The translations under genes were made by a program, and so were the position numbers. From positions 418,210 to 482,209 of the forward strand of contig NZ_RQPJ01000021.1 in NCBI RefSeq assembly GCF_003957295.1: a DNA stretch of 64,000 bases, given 5' to 3'. Source of the DNA: Arenibacter aquaticus (GTDB lineage Bacteria; Bacteroidota; Bacteroidia; Flavobacteriales; Flavobacteriaceae). Shown here in pieces: positions 16,580 to 24,829 of the stretch. The notes under the pieces were generated by a model. That model ran no database searches. It saw only the letters and a list, made by a program, of their open reading frames with translations, and was not told the origin of the DNA. Positions within the stretch are counted from its first letter, which is position 1; each line of letters begins with the position of its first letter.

Positions 16580-17650
16580 TTATTGGGAAAGCGTAAGAAA
16601 TCTATTAATACCCCCTTCAATATGGTATAGTGTTGGTCCCAGGTTTAGTTCCTCAAGTTGCTTTACTGCAACAGCACTCCTTTTTCCGGACTGACAAAGT
16701 ATATAGATGGGGCTATTGAGGTCCAGTTCTTGGGTGCGTGCCAATAATTCATCAAGAGGTATGTTTTTAGATTTAATATGGGGCAAGCAATAGTTGGTAT
16801 ACTCCTCTTCCGTCCGAACATCTATGAGTTGAATGGTAGTTCCTTCTTTTGATAGTTTTTCAAGGTCTTCCAGCTTAAGGGTATTGTAAACATCGCATAG
16901 TTCCATACCGTAGGACTCCTGAAGAGAGGTTATTGCCATATTTTCTGGACAACGGCTGAAACTAATGGTTTGATAAGACTGTAATAATCCGTTGAACAGC
17001 AGTAGTTTGCCGGATAAAGCCTCACCTCTTCCGGTTATTACTTTTATCACCTCCAAGGCCTGAAGGTTGCCAATAATACCCGGGACTACGCCCAAAACTC
17101 CATTTTCATTGCAATTTGGAATTTCTGCTTGCCCAGGCATGTTGGGAAACAAACATCTGTAGGTTGGGCCATCTTGGAAATTAAATACACTTAGTTGACC
17201 TTCAAACCCCTGAATAGCACCAGAAACAAATGGTTTTTTAAGGATAACACAGCTATCGTTAATTAAATAGCGGGTAGGGAAATTATCGGTTCCATCTACC
17301 ACCACATCAAATTCAGAAATAATGTCCAATGCATTTTGTCTGCTAAGAAAGGTGTCAAATACCTTGAACCGGGTATTGGAGTTTTGGGTTTGTAAACGCT
17401 TTAGAACAACATCCAATTTGGGTTTGCCCAAGTCATTTTCTGTGTACAGTACTTGACGCTGTAGATTGGTTATTTCTACTACATCCTGTTCTACAATACC
17501 CAAGGTGCCCACTCCCATGGCATTGAGATACTGCAAGACGGGAATCCCCAGTCCGCCTGCGCCTACCACGAGGACGCTTGCATCCTTTAGCATTTCCTGG
17601 GCTTCCGGTCCAAATTCCTTTAAAACGGTCTGTCTTTGGTATCTGTCCAT
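16580..17650 (-). CDS. moeB: MoeB/ThiF-type adenylyltransferase fused to a rhodanese domain
   Basis: This E1-like enzyme adenylates the C-terminal glycine of MoaD (or a ThiS-like protein) so that sulfur can be loaded. The ThiF domain (1-about 235) shows ASVLVVGAGGLGIPVLQYL (nucleotide-binding loop), VDGTDNFPTRYLIND and GVLGVVPGIIG. The rhodanese domain (about 255-355) has QLIDVRTEEEY and the active-site loop YILCQSGKRS with its catalytic Cys. The usual CxxC zinc ligands are altered: the first pair reads TYRC instead of CYRC. It lies between mobA and the YdjC gene. It could also serve thiamine synthesis, but context favours molybdenum cofactor. Confidence 0.93.
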   Translation of the reverse strand: MDRYQRQTVLKEFGPEAQEMLKDASVLVVGAGGLGIPVLQYLNAMGVGTLGIVEQDVVEITNLQRQVLYTENDLGKPKLDVVLKRLQTQNSNTRFKVFDTFLSRQNALDIISEFDVVVDGTDNFPTRYLINDSCVILKKPFVSGAIQGFEGQLSVFNFQDGPTYRCLFPNMPGQAEIPNCNENGVLGVVPGIIGNLQALEVIKVITGRGEALSGKLLLFNGLLQSYQTISFSRCPENMAITSLQESYGMELCDVYNTLKLEDLEKLSKEGTTIQLIDVRTEEEYTNYCLPHIKSKNIPLDELLARTQELDLNSPIYILCQSGKRSAVAVKQLEELNLGPTLYHIEGGINRFLTLSQ

Positions 17651-17683
17651 TTTCGTTTGTACTTTCTAATCTTTGCTCTTCCC

Positions 17684-18277
17684 CTAATTTGGGGTTAGCT
17701 TATGCAACACCTTTTCATAATCTTCCTTGAAATTGGCGTTCAATAAGACGTCTTCATTTTTAGGAAACACCAATTTAACGTCCGCGTTAATCAAAAATTT
17801 ACGGGGACAGCTACCCACTCCAGAATTCATATATGCCACAGACTGCTGTAGTCCCTCAGGCTCCCAAATGGCACAAAGGGGTTCTGGAAGTGCACTTTCT
17901 TTGGTAGCAAAGGCAGTGGCATATTTTTTCGGATCTCTGTTTAGGATCAGCTCTTCCAAGGCTTGGCGGTCCATTAACGGTAAATCACAGGCCAGAACCA
18001 ACCAGGCCACATCAGGATTATAGGCATGTGCACTTAATAGTCCGTTATACGGCCCCTTGTATAGGTTTTGGTCCAAGACAAGGTTTTTATCGTCTGAAAA
18101 TTCGGCCGCCTGCTCTGGACGTATACTCATATAGGATTGTTCGCAGACCTGCTGCAAAAGGGCATATAAGTATTCCCGTTGGGGAATGCCATGGTATGAT
18201 ATCAATCCTTTGTCGGTTCCCATCCTAGTGCTTTTTCCTCCACTGAGAACAAGACCGTATAGTTTACTGAAGCTCAT
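17684..18277 (-). CDS. mobA: Molybdenum cofactor guanylyltransferase MobA
   Basis: MobA transfers GMP from GTP to molybdenum-molybdopterin to make the MGD form. Residues 8-23 read LVLSGGKSTRMGTDKG, the nucleotidyltransferase signature, with CDLPLMD and PEPLCAIWEP further on. The ATG at 18277 (MSFSKLYG) was chosen; the frame runs 17 codons further upstream but starts there with TTG, and those residues do not look conserved. It gives 197 residues, normal for MobA. The operon therefore encodes both a GMP- and a CMP-transferring enzyme, although its own dehydrogenase should need only one cofactor form. Confidence 0.93.
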   Translation of the reverse strand: MSFSKLYGLVLSGGKSTRMGTDKGLISYHGIPQREYLYALLQQVCEQSYMSIRPEQAAEFSDDKNLVLDQNLYKGPYNGLLSAHAYNPDVAWLVLACDLPLMDRQALEELILNRDPKKYATAFATKESALPEPLCAIWEPEGLQQSVAYMNSGVGSCPRKFLINADVKLVFPKNEDVLLNANFKEDYEKVLHKLTPN

Positions 18278-18343
18278 TATGAATATTAAATGTTTTTCGT
18301 TTTTGTAAGTTGTTGTTAGCGTAGTCAACAGCAGGCAACAGGG

Positions 18344-19327
18344 TTAACCTCCTATGGAAGTCATGGAATTTTCAAATATTCCATCGTATTTTTCCTGTTC
18401 TTCAAAACCAGTTTTAGCCCTATTTCCTATGGCCTTCTGAATATGTTTTTTAATGTTCTCTTCTCTATTTTCGCCCCTCATCACATCCCTAAGGTTCATT
18501 CTGGGCTTGCCATAGAGACAGGTGATTACATCTCCGGTAGCCGATATTCTTAGACGATTGCAACTGCCGCAAAATGTTCTGGTAAAGGAAGGAATAAGTC
18601 CAAACGTACCTTGGTGCCCTTTTATCTTGTAATTAATAGAGGTAGAGGTTTTGGGAGATTCCAATTTAGTAACCTCTGGATATTGCTCAAGTATATGGCT
18701 CAATATTTTCTTATAGTCCCAGGTGATAGTATTAAAGGATTTACTACCTCCGTTAAATGGCATTTCTTCCAGAAAACGAACCGAAACGGGATAGTGTTTC
18801 ATCACCTCCAAAATAGGTAGAATATCCTGTGTGTTTTGATTTTCCAAGGCGATGAAATTTATGCGAACATTGAAACCCTCCGTAACCAACTTAATTAAAT
18901 TGCCGTATACGGTATCATACTGATTTCTCCTGGTAATACGTTCAAAGGTTTCCTTATCAATGGCGTCCAAGCTTACATTTATATTTTTTATGCCCAAGCT
19001 TTTTAATTCTTGTATATACGGACCAATGAGTGTGGCATTGGTTGTAATGGAGATATCTTTTAAACCATCTAATTGAGCAAGTTTACGCAGTAGAATCATT
19101 AAGTCCTTTCTTACAAAGGGCTCTCCTCCTGTAATGCGAATTTTGTCTATTCCCTGCTCCACCATTATTTCACTTAAGCTACAAAGTTCATCTATGGTAA
19201 ACAGTTTGTCGTTTTTGGCAAAGTTTATACCTTCCGACGGCATACAATAGTTACAGCGCAGGTTGCAGCGATCGGTGACGGCCAAGCGTAAATAGTTTAT
19301 TTTTCTATTATGATTATCTATCAACAT
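18344..19327 (-). CDS. moaA: GTP 3',8-cyclase MoaA
   Basis: MoaA is the radical-SAM enzyme that starts molybdopterin synthesis from GTP. The N-terminal cluster ligands are Cys21, Cys25 and Cys28 (CNLRCNYC). The ITGGEP motif and the C-terminal second cluster CGSCNRLR...ITC (Cys253, 256, 270) are intact. The protein ends in Gly-Gly (SIGG), the tail known to be needed for activity. Length is 327 residues. It works with MoaC, which is not encoded in this window. Confidence 0.97.
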   Translation of the reverse strand: MLIDNHNRKINYLRLAVTDRCNLRCNYCMPSEGINFAKNDKLFTIDELCSLSEIMVEQGIDKIRITGGEPFVRKDLMILLRKLAQLDGLKDISITTNATLIGPYIQELKSLGIKNINVSLDAIDKETFERITRRNQYDTVYGNLIKLVTEGFNVRINFIALENQNTQDILPILEVMKHYPVSVRFLEEMPFNGGSKSFNTITWDYKKILSHILEQYPEVTKLESPKTSTSINYKIKGHQGTFGLIPSFTRTFCGSCNRLRISATGDVITCLYGKPRMNLRDVMRGENREENIKKHIQKAIGNRAKTGFEEQEKYDGIFENSMTSIGG

Positions 19328-19356
19328 TAATCCTCTTTTTCTATTATACCCTACTT

Positions 19357-19611
19357 TTATCCTCCACTTACTGGTGGAATTAGTGCAATTTCATCAAAAT
19401 TATCGATAACGGTATCATCTTGGGCATAAGAATTATTTACCGCTACTGCCAAAGACGATAATTTCTTAAGTTCTGGGTACATTTTACCCAAGTATTCTTT
19501 AAGTTCTTTAACGGTCTTGGAACCTGTGGTCCCAAATTCGCTGGAACTGGGCATGGAAAGTGTATTACTTCCTACGATATCTTTTGTAATGCCAAAAAGC
19601 AATATGGTCAT
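19357..19611 (-). CDS. moaD: MoaD, sulfur-carrier subunit of molybdopterin synthase
   Basis: This is an 84-residue ubiquitin-fold sulfur carrier. It begins MTILLFGITKDIVGSN and ends IALIPPVSGG, with the C-terminal Gly-Gly that is adenylated by MoeB and thiocarboxylated. The fold's middle region (VKELKEYLGKMYPELKKLSS) is typical of the family. It sits one base after the dehydrogenase gene and 29 bases before moaA. Its partner MoaE is not in the window. Confidence 0.93.
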   Translation of the reverse strand: MTILLFGITKDIVGSNTLSMPSSSEFGTTGSKTVKELKEYLGKMYPELKKLSSLAVAVNNSYAQDDTVIDNFDEIALIPPVSGG

Positions 19612-19612
19612 A

Positions 19613-21841
19613 TTATCCTAAAATGGGTTTAGCCGGTACCTTCATAAGTTCCGGGAATTTTGTAAACGGTTGTTGTGTAAATCTATTTCCTGTGGCCGCT
19701 TTTAAGGCGTTTGCCACTGCTGCTCCCGCTGGGGGCAATGTAGGTTCTCCCAAGCCTGTTGGTGCCAGTTCATTTTGTATAAGATGGGTTTCTACCTTGG
19801 GCACTTCCCGCATGCGAATCAGTCGGTATGTATCGTAATTCTCGGACTGTGGCTTTCCTTCATTAAAGGTGAGTTCCCCGTACATGGCATGGCCCACACC
19901 ATCTATTACTCCCCCTTCTATTTGGTTTATGGCCCCTAATGGATTGACCACTATACCGCAGTCTACCACACAGGTTACTTTTTTAACCACAGGCAGGCCA
20001 TTCTCCAATTCCACATTGGCAACCTCGGCCACGTGTGAATTATGGCAGTAATATGCTGCAAAGCCCTGATATGTCCCATCTGGCTGTTTCCCCCAACCGG
20101 ACTTTTCCACTGCTGTTTTTATTACGTTCTCCATTCTTTCGGGAGAATATTCCATACGCTCATCAGTAGAGCCTTTGGCTTTTTGCAATAGATCCAATCG
20201 CAATTGAATGCGATCTACCCCCATTGTTTCTGCCAATTCATCAAAAAAGCTTTGTTCGGCAAAGGCCAGGAAATTGGTATAGGGTGCCCGCCATGCTCCG
20301 GTAGTAATATTACTCTTGTAATTGGCTACATCCACCTGATAATTTTCTATGCATCCTGCTGGGAAAAAATTGGGTATCAATCCGTACATATTGCCGTTTA
20401 CCGCAGCTTCCTTTAATTGATAAGCAGTAACTTCCCCGTCTTTGACCGCCGCTTTTATTCTGTACTTTATGGCAGGCCTATAGGTTCCTGCATTCATGTC
20501 GTCTTCCCTTGAAAAGACCAGTTTTACTGGTTTTTTGATGGCATCGGCAATCTCGGCCACCTCGTATACAAAATCCCCATACAAGCGTCTTCCAAAGCCG
20601 CCTCCCATACGGGTCATTTCCAGATGTACTTGGTCCACATCCCTGCCCAGCATATCTGCAACGGCAGTAGCAGCAAATTCCGGAGTCTGTACAGGACCTA
20701 CCAAATGTATTTTATCTGCAGTAATATTGGCGAAAAAATTCATGGGCTCCATACAATTATGGGGCAGAAATGGCGACTCATAGGTGCGTTCCAATATTTT
20801 ATCGGCTTGGGCAAAGGCTTTTTTGATGTCCCCATCTTTTCTCATGGTCTTTAACTCCTTGCCATCTAACAAGTCCAATAATTTTTTGTCCTGCATTTGG
20901 GTACTTTCCAAGGGGGTTCCGTCTACCCATTTGGCCTTAATGGCCTCTTTTGCCTTAAGGGCTTCCCAAGTAGATTTTGCTATGACCACTACTTTGTCGC
21001 TTTGGCCCATATTTACTGTCCAGTTGCCTTTCCCCTCCTCGGTAAGCTTGTTTATCTTCTCCCCTATTTTGATTACATCCAGTACACCTGGCATGGCCTT
21101 GGCATCGGTATCATCATAGGATTCCAATATTTTGCCAAAAGCGGGTGGACGTAATACGCTGGCATATACCATACCTTCGGCCTTATAATCCAGACCATAT
21201 AGGGGTTTGCCCGTAATAATCTTGTCTATATCCACATTTTTGGCATCCGTGCCTATAATCTTGAAGTCTTTTGGGGCTTTGAGGGTAACACCTTCCGGAA
21301 CTTCCACGGTAGCAGCTTCTTTAACCACATCTCCATATCCCAAGGTCTCTCCTTTGGCATTGGTGATGACTCCTTCTGAGGTGCTGCATTCGGAGGGATC
21401 TACGCCCCATCTTGCTGCAGCGGCATTTACCAACATTTGGCGTGCCGTAGCCCCCGTTTGCCTAAGGGGTTCCCAGCCAAGACGTATAGACTGGCTGCCC
21501 CCTGCCAACTGTCGGGTATAATTTTCCGTGTCCAAGATACCCTGTTGTACATAAACATTGTTCCAAGCAACGTCCAATTCCTCGGCAATCAACATTGGCA
21601 TGGCCGTTTTTACACCCTGTCCTATTTCTGGATTTGGCGAAAAAATGGTGACTGCACCATTATCTGCAATTTTTATAAATGCATTGAAATCATTAAAATT
21701 CAACTTGGAAATATCCACCGGTGGTTGCACCTTGGGCTTACAGGCCGTAAATAGGTTGAAACCAATGAGCAGGCCGCCACTGGCCAAGGACGAAGTTCTT
21801 ATAAACGATCTTCTGCTAAATGTTATTGATGATGTTGACAT
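19613..21841 (-). CDS. Molybdopterin-binding subunit of a Tat-exported aldehyde/xanthine-type dehydrogenase
   Basis: This is the large subunit of a molybdenum hydroxylase of the IorB-like (isoquinoline 1-oxidoreductase beta) type. The N-terminus carries a twin-arginine signal, FSRRSFIRTSSLASGGLLIG, so the enzyme should be exported. The first molybdopterin-binding half contains NPEIGQGVKTAMPMLIAEEL; the second has MTRMGGGFGRRLYGD, GAWRAPYTN, and near the C-terminus GLGEPTLPPAG, whose Glu is the expected catalytic base. Length is 742 residues. The substrate is unknown (aldehydes or N-heterocycles in relatives). It follows the iron-sulfur subunit by 87 bases; there is no flavin subunit, so electrons probably go to a cytochrome. 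Confidence 0.93.
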   Translation of the reverse strand: MSTSSITFSRRSFIRTSSLASGGLLIGFNLFTACKPKVQPPVDISKLNFNDFNAFIKIADNGAVTIFSPNPEIGQGVKTAMPMLIAEELDVAWNNVYVQQGILDTENYTRQLAGGSQSIRLGWEPLRQTGATARQMLVNAAAARWGVDPSECSTSEGVITNAKGETLGYGDVVKEAATVEVPEGVTLKAPKDFKIIGTDAKNVDIDKIITGKPLYGLDYKAEGMVYASVLRPPAFGKILESYDDTDAKAMPGVLDVIKIGEKINKLTEEGKGNWTVNMGQSDKVVVIAKSTWEALKAKEAIKAKWVDGTPLESTQMQDKKLLDLLDGKELKTMRKDGDIKKAFAQADKILERTYESPFLPHNCMEPMNFFANITADKIHLVGPVQTPEFAATAVADMLGRDVDQVHLEMTRMGGGFGRRLYGDFVYEVAEIADAIKKPVKLVFSREDDMNAGTYRPAIKYRIKAAVKDGEVTAYQLKEAAVNGNMYGLIPNFFPAGCIENYQVDVANYKSNITTGAWRAPYTNFLAFAEQSFFDELAETMGVDRIQLRLDLLQKAKGSTDERMEYSPERMENVIKTAVEKSGWGKQPDGTYQGFAAYYCHNSHVAEVANVELENGLPVVKKVTCVVDCGIVVNPLGAINQIEGGVIDGVGHAMYGELTFNEGKPQSENYDTYRLIRMREVPKVETHLIQNELAPTGLGEPTLPPAGAAVANALKAATGNRFTQQPFTKFPELMKVPAKPILG

Positions 21842-21928
21842 AGTTGTTAGTTTTAGATCCTGTATAGTATAAGGATTAGTTTTGAAAGCGGTAAAGGAAC
21901 ATTGTGCATAGGGTTTAATGAAAAACTT

Positions 21929-22390
21929 CTACCCTAGTTTACTGGCTGCAACTTCCACGGCCTTGTGGATTCGTGTATAGGCTGCACATCGGCAAATGTT
22001 ACCGTGCATGGCCGTTTTGATCTCGTCAGAACTGGGACTGGGGTTTTTGTCCAATAATGCCGATGCCGTCATGATCTGACCTGCTTGGCAATAGCCACAT
22101 TGGGGTACATCTACCTCTTTCCAGGCCTGTTGTACAGGGTGACTGCCATCTTCGGACAGCCCTTCGATAGTGGTTATGGCCTTATCGCCAACCGATGCTA
22201 TTGGAAGTGAACAGCTTCTTACTGCAGCGCCCCCTATATGTACCGTGCAGGCACCACACTGGGCAATGCCGCATCCATACTTTGTCCCTACCAAATCCAA
22301 ATGATCGCGCAAGACCCACAATAAAGGGGTGTCTTCCGCCACATCCACACTTTTAGAAACTCCATTTACGTTGATGTTATATTTTGGCAT
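21929..22390 (-). CDS. [2Fe-2S] subunit of the molybdenum dehydrogenase
   Basis: This is the small electron-transfer subunit (IorA-like, 153 residues). The plant-type ferredoxin cluster uses Cys40, 45, 48 and 60 ([15 protein letters not shown]), and the alpha-helical second cluster uses Cys98, 101, 133 and 135 (CGYCQAGQ and [12 protein letters not shown]). It has no signal peptide and would be co-exported with the Tat-bearing large subunit. It is the first gene of the ten-gene operon. Confidence 0.95.
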   Translation of the reverse strand: MPKYNINVNGVSKSVDVAEDTPLLWVLRDHLDLVGTKYGCGIAQCGACTVHIGGAAVRSCSLPIASVGDKAITTIEGLSEDGSHPVQQAWKEVDVPQCGYCQAGQIMTASALLDKNPSPSSDEIKTAMHGNICRCAAYTRIHKAVEVAASKLG

Positions 22391-22436
22391 AGCTAATAGT
22401 TTTAAAGTTGATTTTTTAAAATACCCTACAAGGTAC

Positions 22437-22444
22437 CAAATTTA
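22437..22444 (-). promoter_or_regulatory. -7 element of the molybdenum operon (TAAATTTG)
   Basis: The minus-strand octamer matches TAnnTTTG exactly, 46 bases before the first start codon (22390). A clear -33 element at the right distance is not seen. Confidence 0.5.
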
Positions 22445-22638
22445 GGGAAAGAATGCATCAATTTAACAGTTTATTAATCTGCTATGGTCTTTAATGGTTT
22501 TGCTGTGGTTTTTGACTAACTGCCCGGTTTTGATCCCTTATCCACTTAAACTTTCCTTGAGTTATTTGGAGCTAAAAAATGTGGATAAAGTCTTTAACAA
22601 ATATTAACACCGAATTTATTATTGAATATAATTTTAAA

Positions 22639-22646
22639 TAATTTTG
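22639..22646 (+). promoter_or_regulatory. -7 element of the VWA lipoprotein gene (TAATTTTG)
   Basis: An exact TAnnTTTG match lies 29 bases before the ATG at 22676, the same distance as in front of the CHRD gene. Confidence 0.55.
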
Positions 22647-22675
22647 AGCGTTCTGCTAGTTGAACGTTAAATATT

Positions 22676-23773
22676 ATGAAAATGAAATTGTATACCAAAA
22701 TAGCGGCTATATGCTTTGGCATAGCCTTGTTTGTTTCTTGTGGAAATGCCGACGATGATGTTGAGTTCGGGGTGAATCCGGGAGGTGATTTGGGCCTAGG
22801 GAGTCCTGTGGATGATTGCTTGAATCTGGGAGAGGGCGAATTGGTTTTATCCATTCAAGACCAATACACTACCCTTCCTGGGAAAGTATCCATATTTTTC
22901 AAGGTTTCGGATACCGATGGTAATCCGGTTCCCGGCCTAACGGCAGATCAATTTACGATTTATGAGCAGGGAAGAAATGACGAGTGTTTCAATACCATCT
23001 CCACCTCTGAATCCTTTGCGCGAATTTCACCAAATTCACAAATTTTCAACAACAATACTATTTTGGTATTGGACCTTAGTAATAGTGTATTGCAAAGCAG
23101 TTTGGAGGAATTGAAGACGGCCTCTGTAAGTTTTGTGAACAATGTAATGCCTGCTTCGGACACAGAATCCTTTAAGATGGCCATCTATTGGTTTGATGGG
23201 GAAGATGAACTACATGCATTAAATGAGCTTACCCATGTAAAACAGGATTTAATAAATTCTATCCAGGGTATTGATGAAAATATCAGTAATGACCCATCAA
23301 CCGATCTATATGGTGCCGTAATTAAGGCAACGGAAAAAGCGGAGAAGTTGTTGGCAGAAAGCACTACAAATGACAGAATTGGAGCAGCTTCAGTTGTAAT
23401 CTTTACCGATGGTACGGACCAGGCTTCCCGTTATTCCCAAAGTACTGCCCTTAAAAAGGTAACGGATGCCAATAAGAATATTGCCTTCTTCAGTATTGGA
23501 TTGGGAGCTGAAATTGATGCCGAAATTCTAGGGCAAATAGGGAAAACCTTTAGTGTTTTTGCTGGTAATAAAGAGGAGTTGGAAACTACCTTCAACGATA
23601 TTTCCTTTAGGGTTTCCGAACAAGCCAATAGCTTTTATCTTTTTGAATATTGTAGTCCAAAACGTGATGGAAGTGGTGAAAGCAATTTGGCCATACAGGT
23701 AAAGGAAGGTAACAGACAGGGAGCAGTACAAACAAAATTCAGCGCAAAAGGCTTCACCGGTGGTTGTGAATAA
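22676..23773 (+). CDS. VWA-domain lipoprotein
   Basis: This 365-residue lipoprotein has a signal peptide with lipobox cysteine at 22 (FVSCGNADDD, acidic after the Cys). A short beta-sandwich region (about 55-105, VSIFFKVSDTDGNPVPGLTAD) precedes a von Willebrand factor A domain (about 127-320) with the MIDAS metal motif DLSNS at 133-137 and IFTDGTDQ further on. Several Cys lie outside the VWA fold. Such proteins mediate metal-dependent protein contacts at the cell surface; the partner is unknown. It has its own promoter and terminator. Confidence 0.9.
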   Translation: MKMKLYTKIAAICFGIALFVSCGNADDDVEFGVNPGGDLGLGSPVDDCLNLGEGELVLSIQDQYTTLPGKVSIFFKVSDTDGNPVPGLTADQFTIYEQGRNDECFNTISTSESFARISPNSQIFNNNTILVLDLSNSVLQSSLEELKTASVSFVNNVMPASDTESFKMAIYWFDGEDELHALNELTHVKQDLINSIQGIDENISNDPSTDLYGAVIKATEKAEKLLAESTTNDRIGAASVVIFTDGTDQASRYSQSTALKKVTDANKNIAFFSIGLGAEIDAEILGQIGKTFSVFAGNKEELETTFNDISFRVSEQANSFYLFEYCSPKRDGSGESNLAIQVKEGNRQGAVQTKFSAKGFTGGCE

Positions 23774-23806
23774 TTAAGGTATAAACTACTTAAGAAACAG
23801 TTGTTT

Positions 23807-23840
23807 AAGAGCATCAATTTATGTTGATGCTCTTTTTTTT
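23807..23840 (+). terminator. Terminator of the VWA gene
   Basis: Stem aagagcatcaa (23807-23817) pairs with ttgatgctctt (23824-23834), with a 6-base loop and a T8-type tail. Confidence 0.9.
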
Positions 23841-23854
23841 AAGGTTTTATTTGT

Positions 23855-23885
23855 ATTTCAACGTCTTTTTTTAGCATTTCAACGT
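23855..23885 (+). promoter_or_regulatory. Two direct repeats ATTTCAACGT, 21 bp apart, before an OmpA gene
   Basis: Identical 10-mers at 23855-23864 and 23876-23885 are spaced two helical turns apart, 45-75 bases upstream of the OmpA start at 23930. This is the geometry of an activator or repressor site; the regulator is unknown. Confidence 0.4.
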
Positions 23886-23929
23886 ATAACCTAACAGAAA
23901 CTATTTGTAAATTTTTTAATCAAAAAGAA

Positions 23930-24757
23930 ATGAAAAAAGTAACGTTAGTTGGTTTAATGGCAATGACCATATTGGGATCATGTGTATCCAAAAAGAAATA
24001 TGTGGCTCTTGAAAGCGATTTGTCCAATACCAAAAGTAGGTTGACCAAAACGCAGGTAGAGAAAGAGGAATTGGAATCCAAAGTTGCCAAAATAGAAGCC
24101 AGGGTAACCGAATACAACCAAAAAATAAATTCCTTAAAAGATATAAACGATTCCCAATATGCTTCGGTTGGTGATGTTGCTGTAATGAGCAACAATACAA
24201 AGAAAAAGATGAGGGCTACTTTGGCAAAAATTGACCCTAGTGAATTGGCAAAAGCAGAAACCTTGGAAGATTCCATGAATCTTGCCGTATCCTACAACCT
24301 TAAGAAATCGATCTCTGATGAGGAGGATGATATTGTGGTTGATATTAACAAGACCGTTGTCATGATCAATATTTCTGATAAATTATTGTTCAATTCTGGT
24401 AGTTATAGGGTAAGCAATAAAGCCAATGCTATCTTGGAAAAATTAGCGGAGGTTATTAATTCCGAGCCTAGTATGGAAGTTATGGTAGAGGGACATACCG
24501 ATTCTAGAACTATCAATACAGCAATGTTCCAGGATAATTGGGACCTTAGTGTTAAGAGGGCCACTTCCATTGTAAGGTTATTACAAAACAAGTACAATGT
24601 AAACCCTGCTAATTTGATTGCTGCCGGTAGAAGTAGTTACCTGCCATTGGTAGAGAACGACAGTAAGGAAAATATGGCCAAAAATAGACGTACCAAAATT
24701 GTAATTATTCCAAATTTGGATAAGTTTTTTGCCTTGTTGGACGCTGAAACTTTATAG
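23930..24757 (+). CDS. OmpA-family lipoprotein with coiled coil
   Basis: This is an outer-membrane lipoprotein of 275 residues that should bind peptidoglycan. The lipobox is ILGSC (Cys18). A coiled coil of roughly 45 residues follows (about 25-72, heptads in LTKTQVEKEELESKVAKIEA). After a linker comes an OmpA C-terminal domain (about 140-265) with VMVEGHTDSR and AKNRRTKIVI, the conserved peptidoglycan-contact region. It is monocistronic, with a candidate operator upstream and a terminator shared with the converging gene. Confidence 0.93.
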   Translation: MKKVTLVGLMAMTILGSCVSKKKYVALESDLSNTKSRLTKTQVEKEELESKVAKIEARVTEYNQKINSLKDINDSQYASVGDVAVMSNNTKKKMRATLAKIDPSELAKAETLEDSMNLAVSYNLKKSISDEEDDIVVDINKTVVMINISDKLLFNSGSYRVSNKANAILEKLAEVINSEPSMEVMVEGHTDSRTINTAMFQDNWDLSVKRATSIVRLLQNKYNVNPANLIAAGRSSYLPLVENDSKENMAKNRRTKIVIIPNLDKFFALLDAETL

Positions 24758-24783
24758 TCAGCAGTAGAAATTAAAGGTTTAAT

Positions 24784-24826
24784 AAAAAAGGTTGCCCTGC
24801 ACATAGTGTTTGGCAACCTTTTTTTT
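24784..24826. terminator. Bidirectional terminator between OmpA and phosphatase genes
   Basis: Arms aaaaaaggttgcc (24784-24796) and ggcaacctttttt (24812-24824) pair perfectly, with A and T tracts on both sides, so it can stop transcription from either converging gene. Confidence 0.9.
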
Positions 24827-24829
24827 GTA

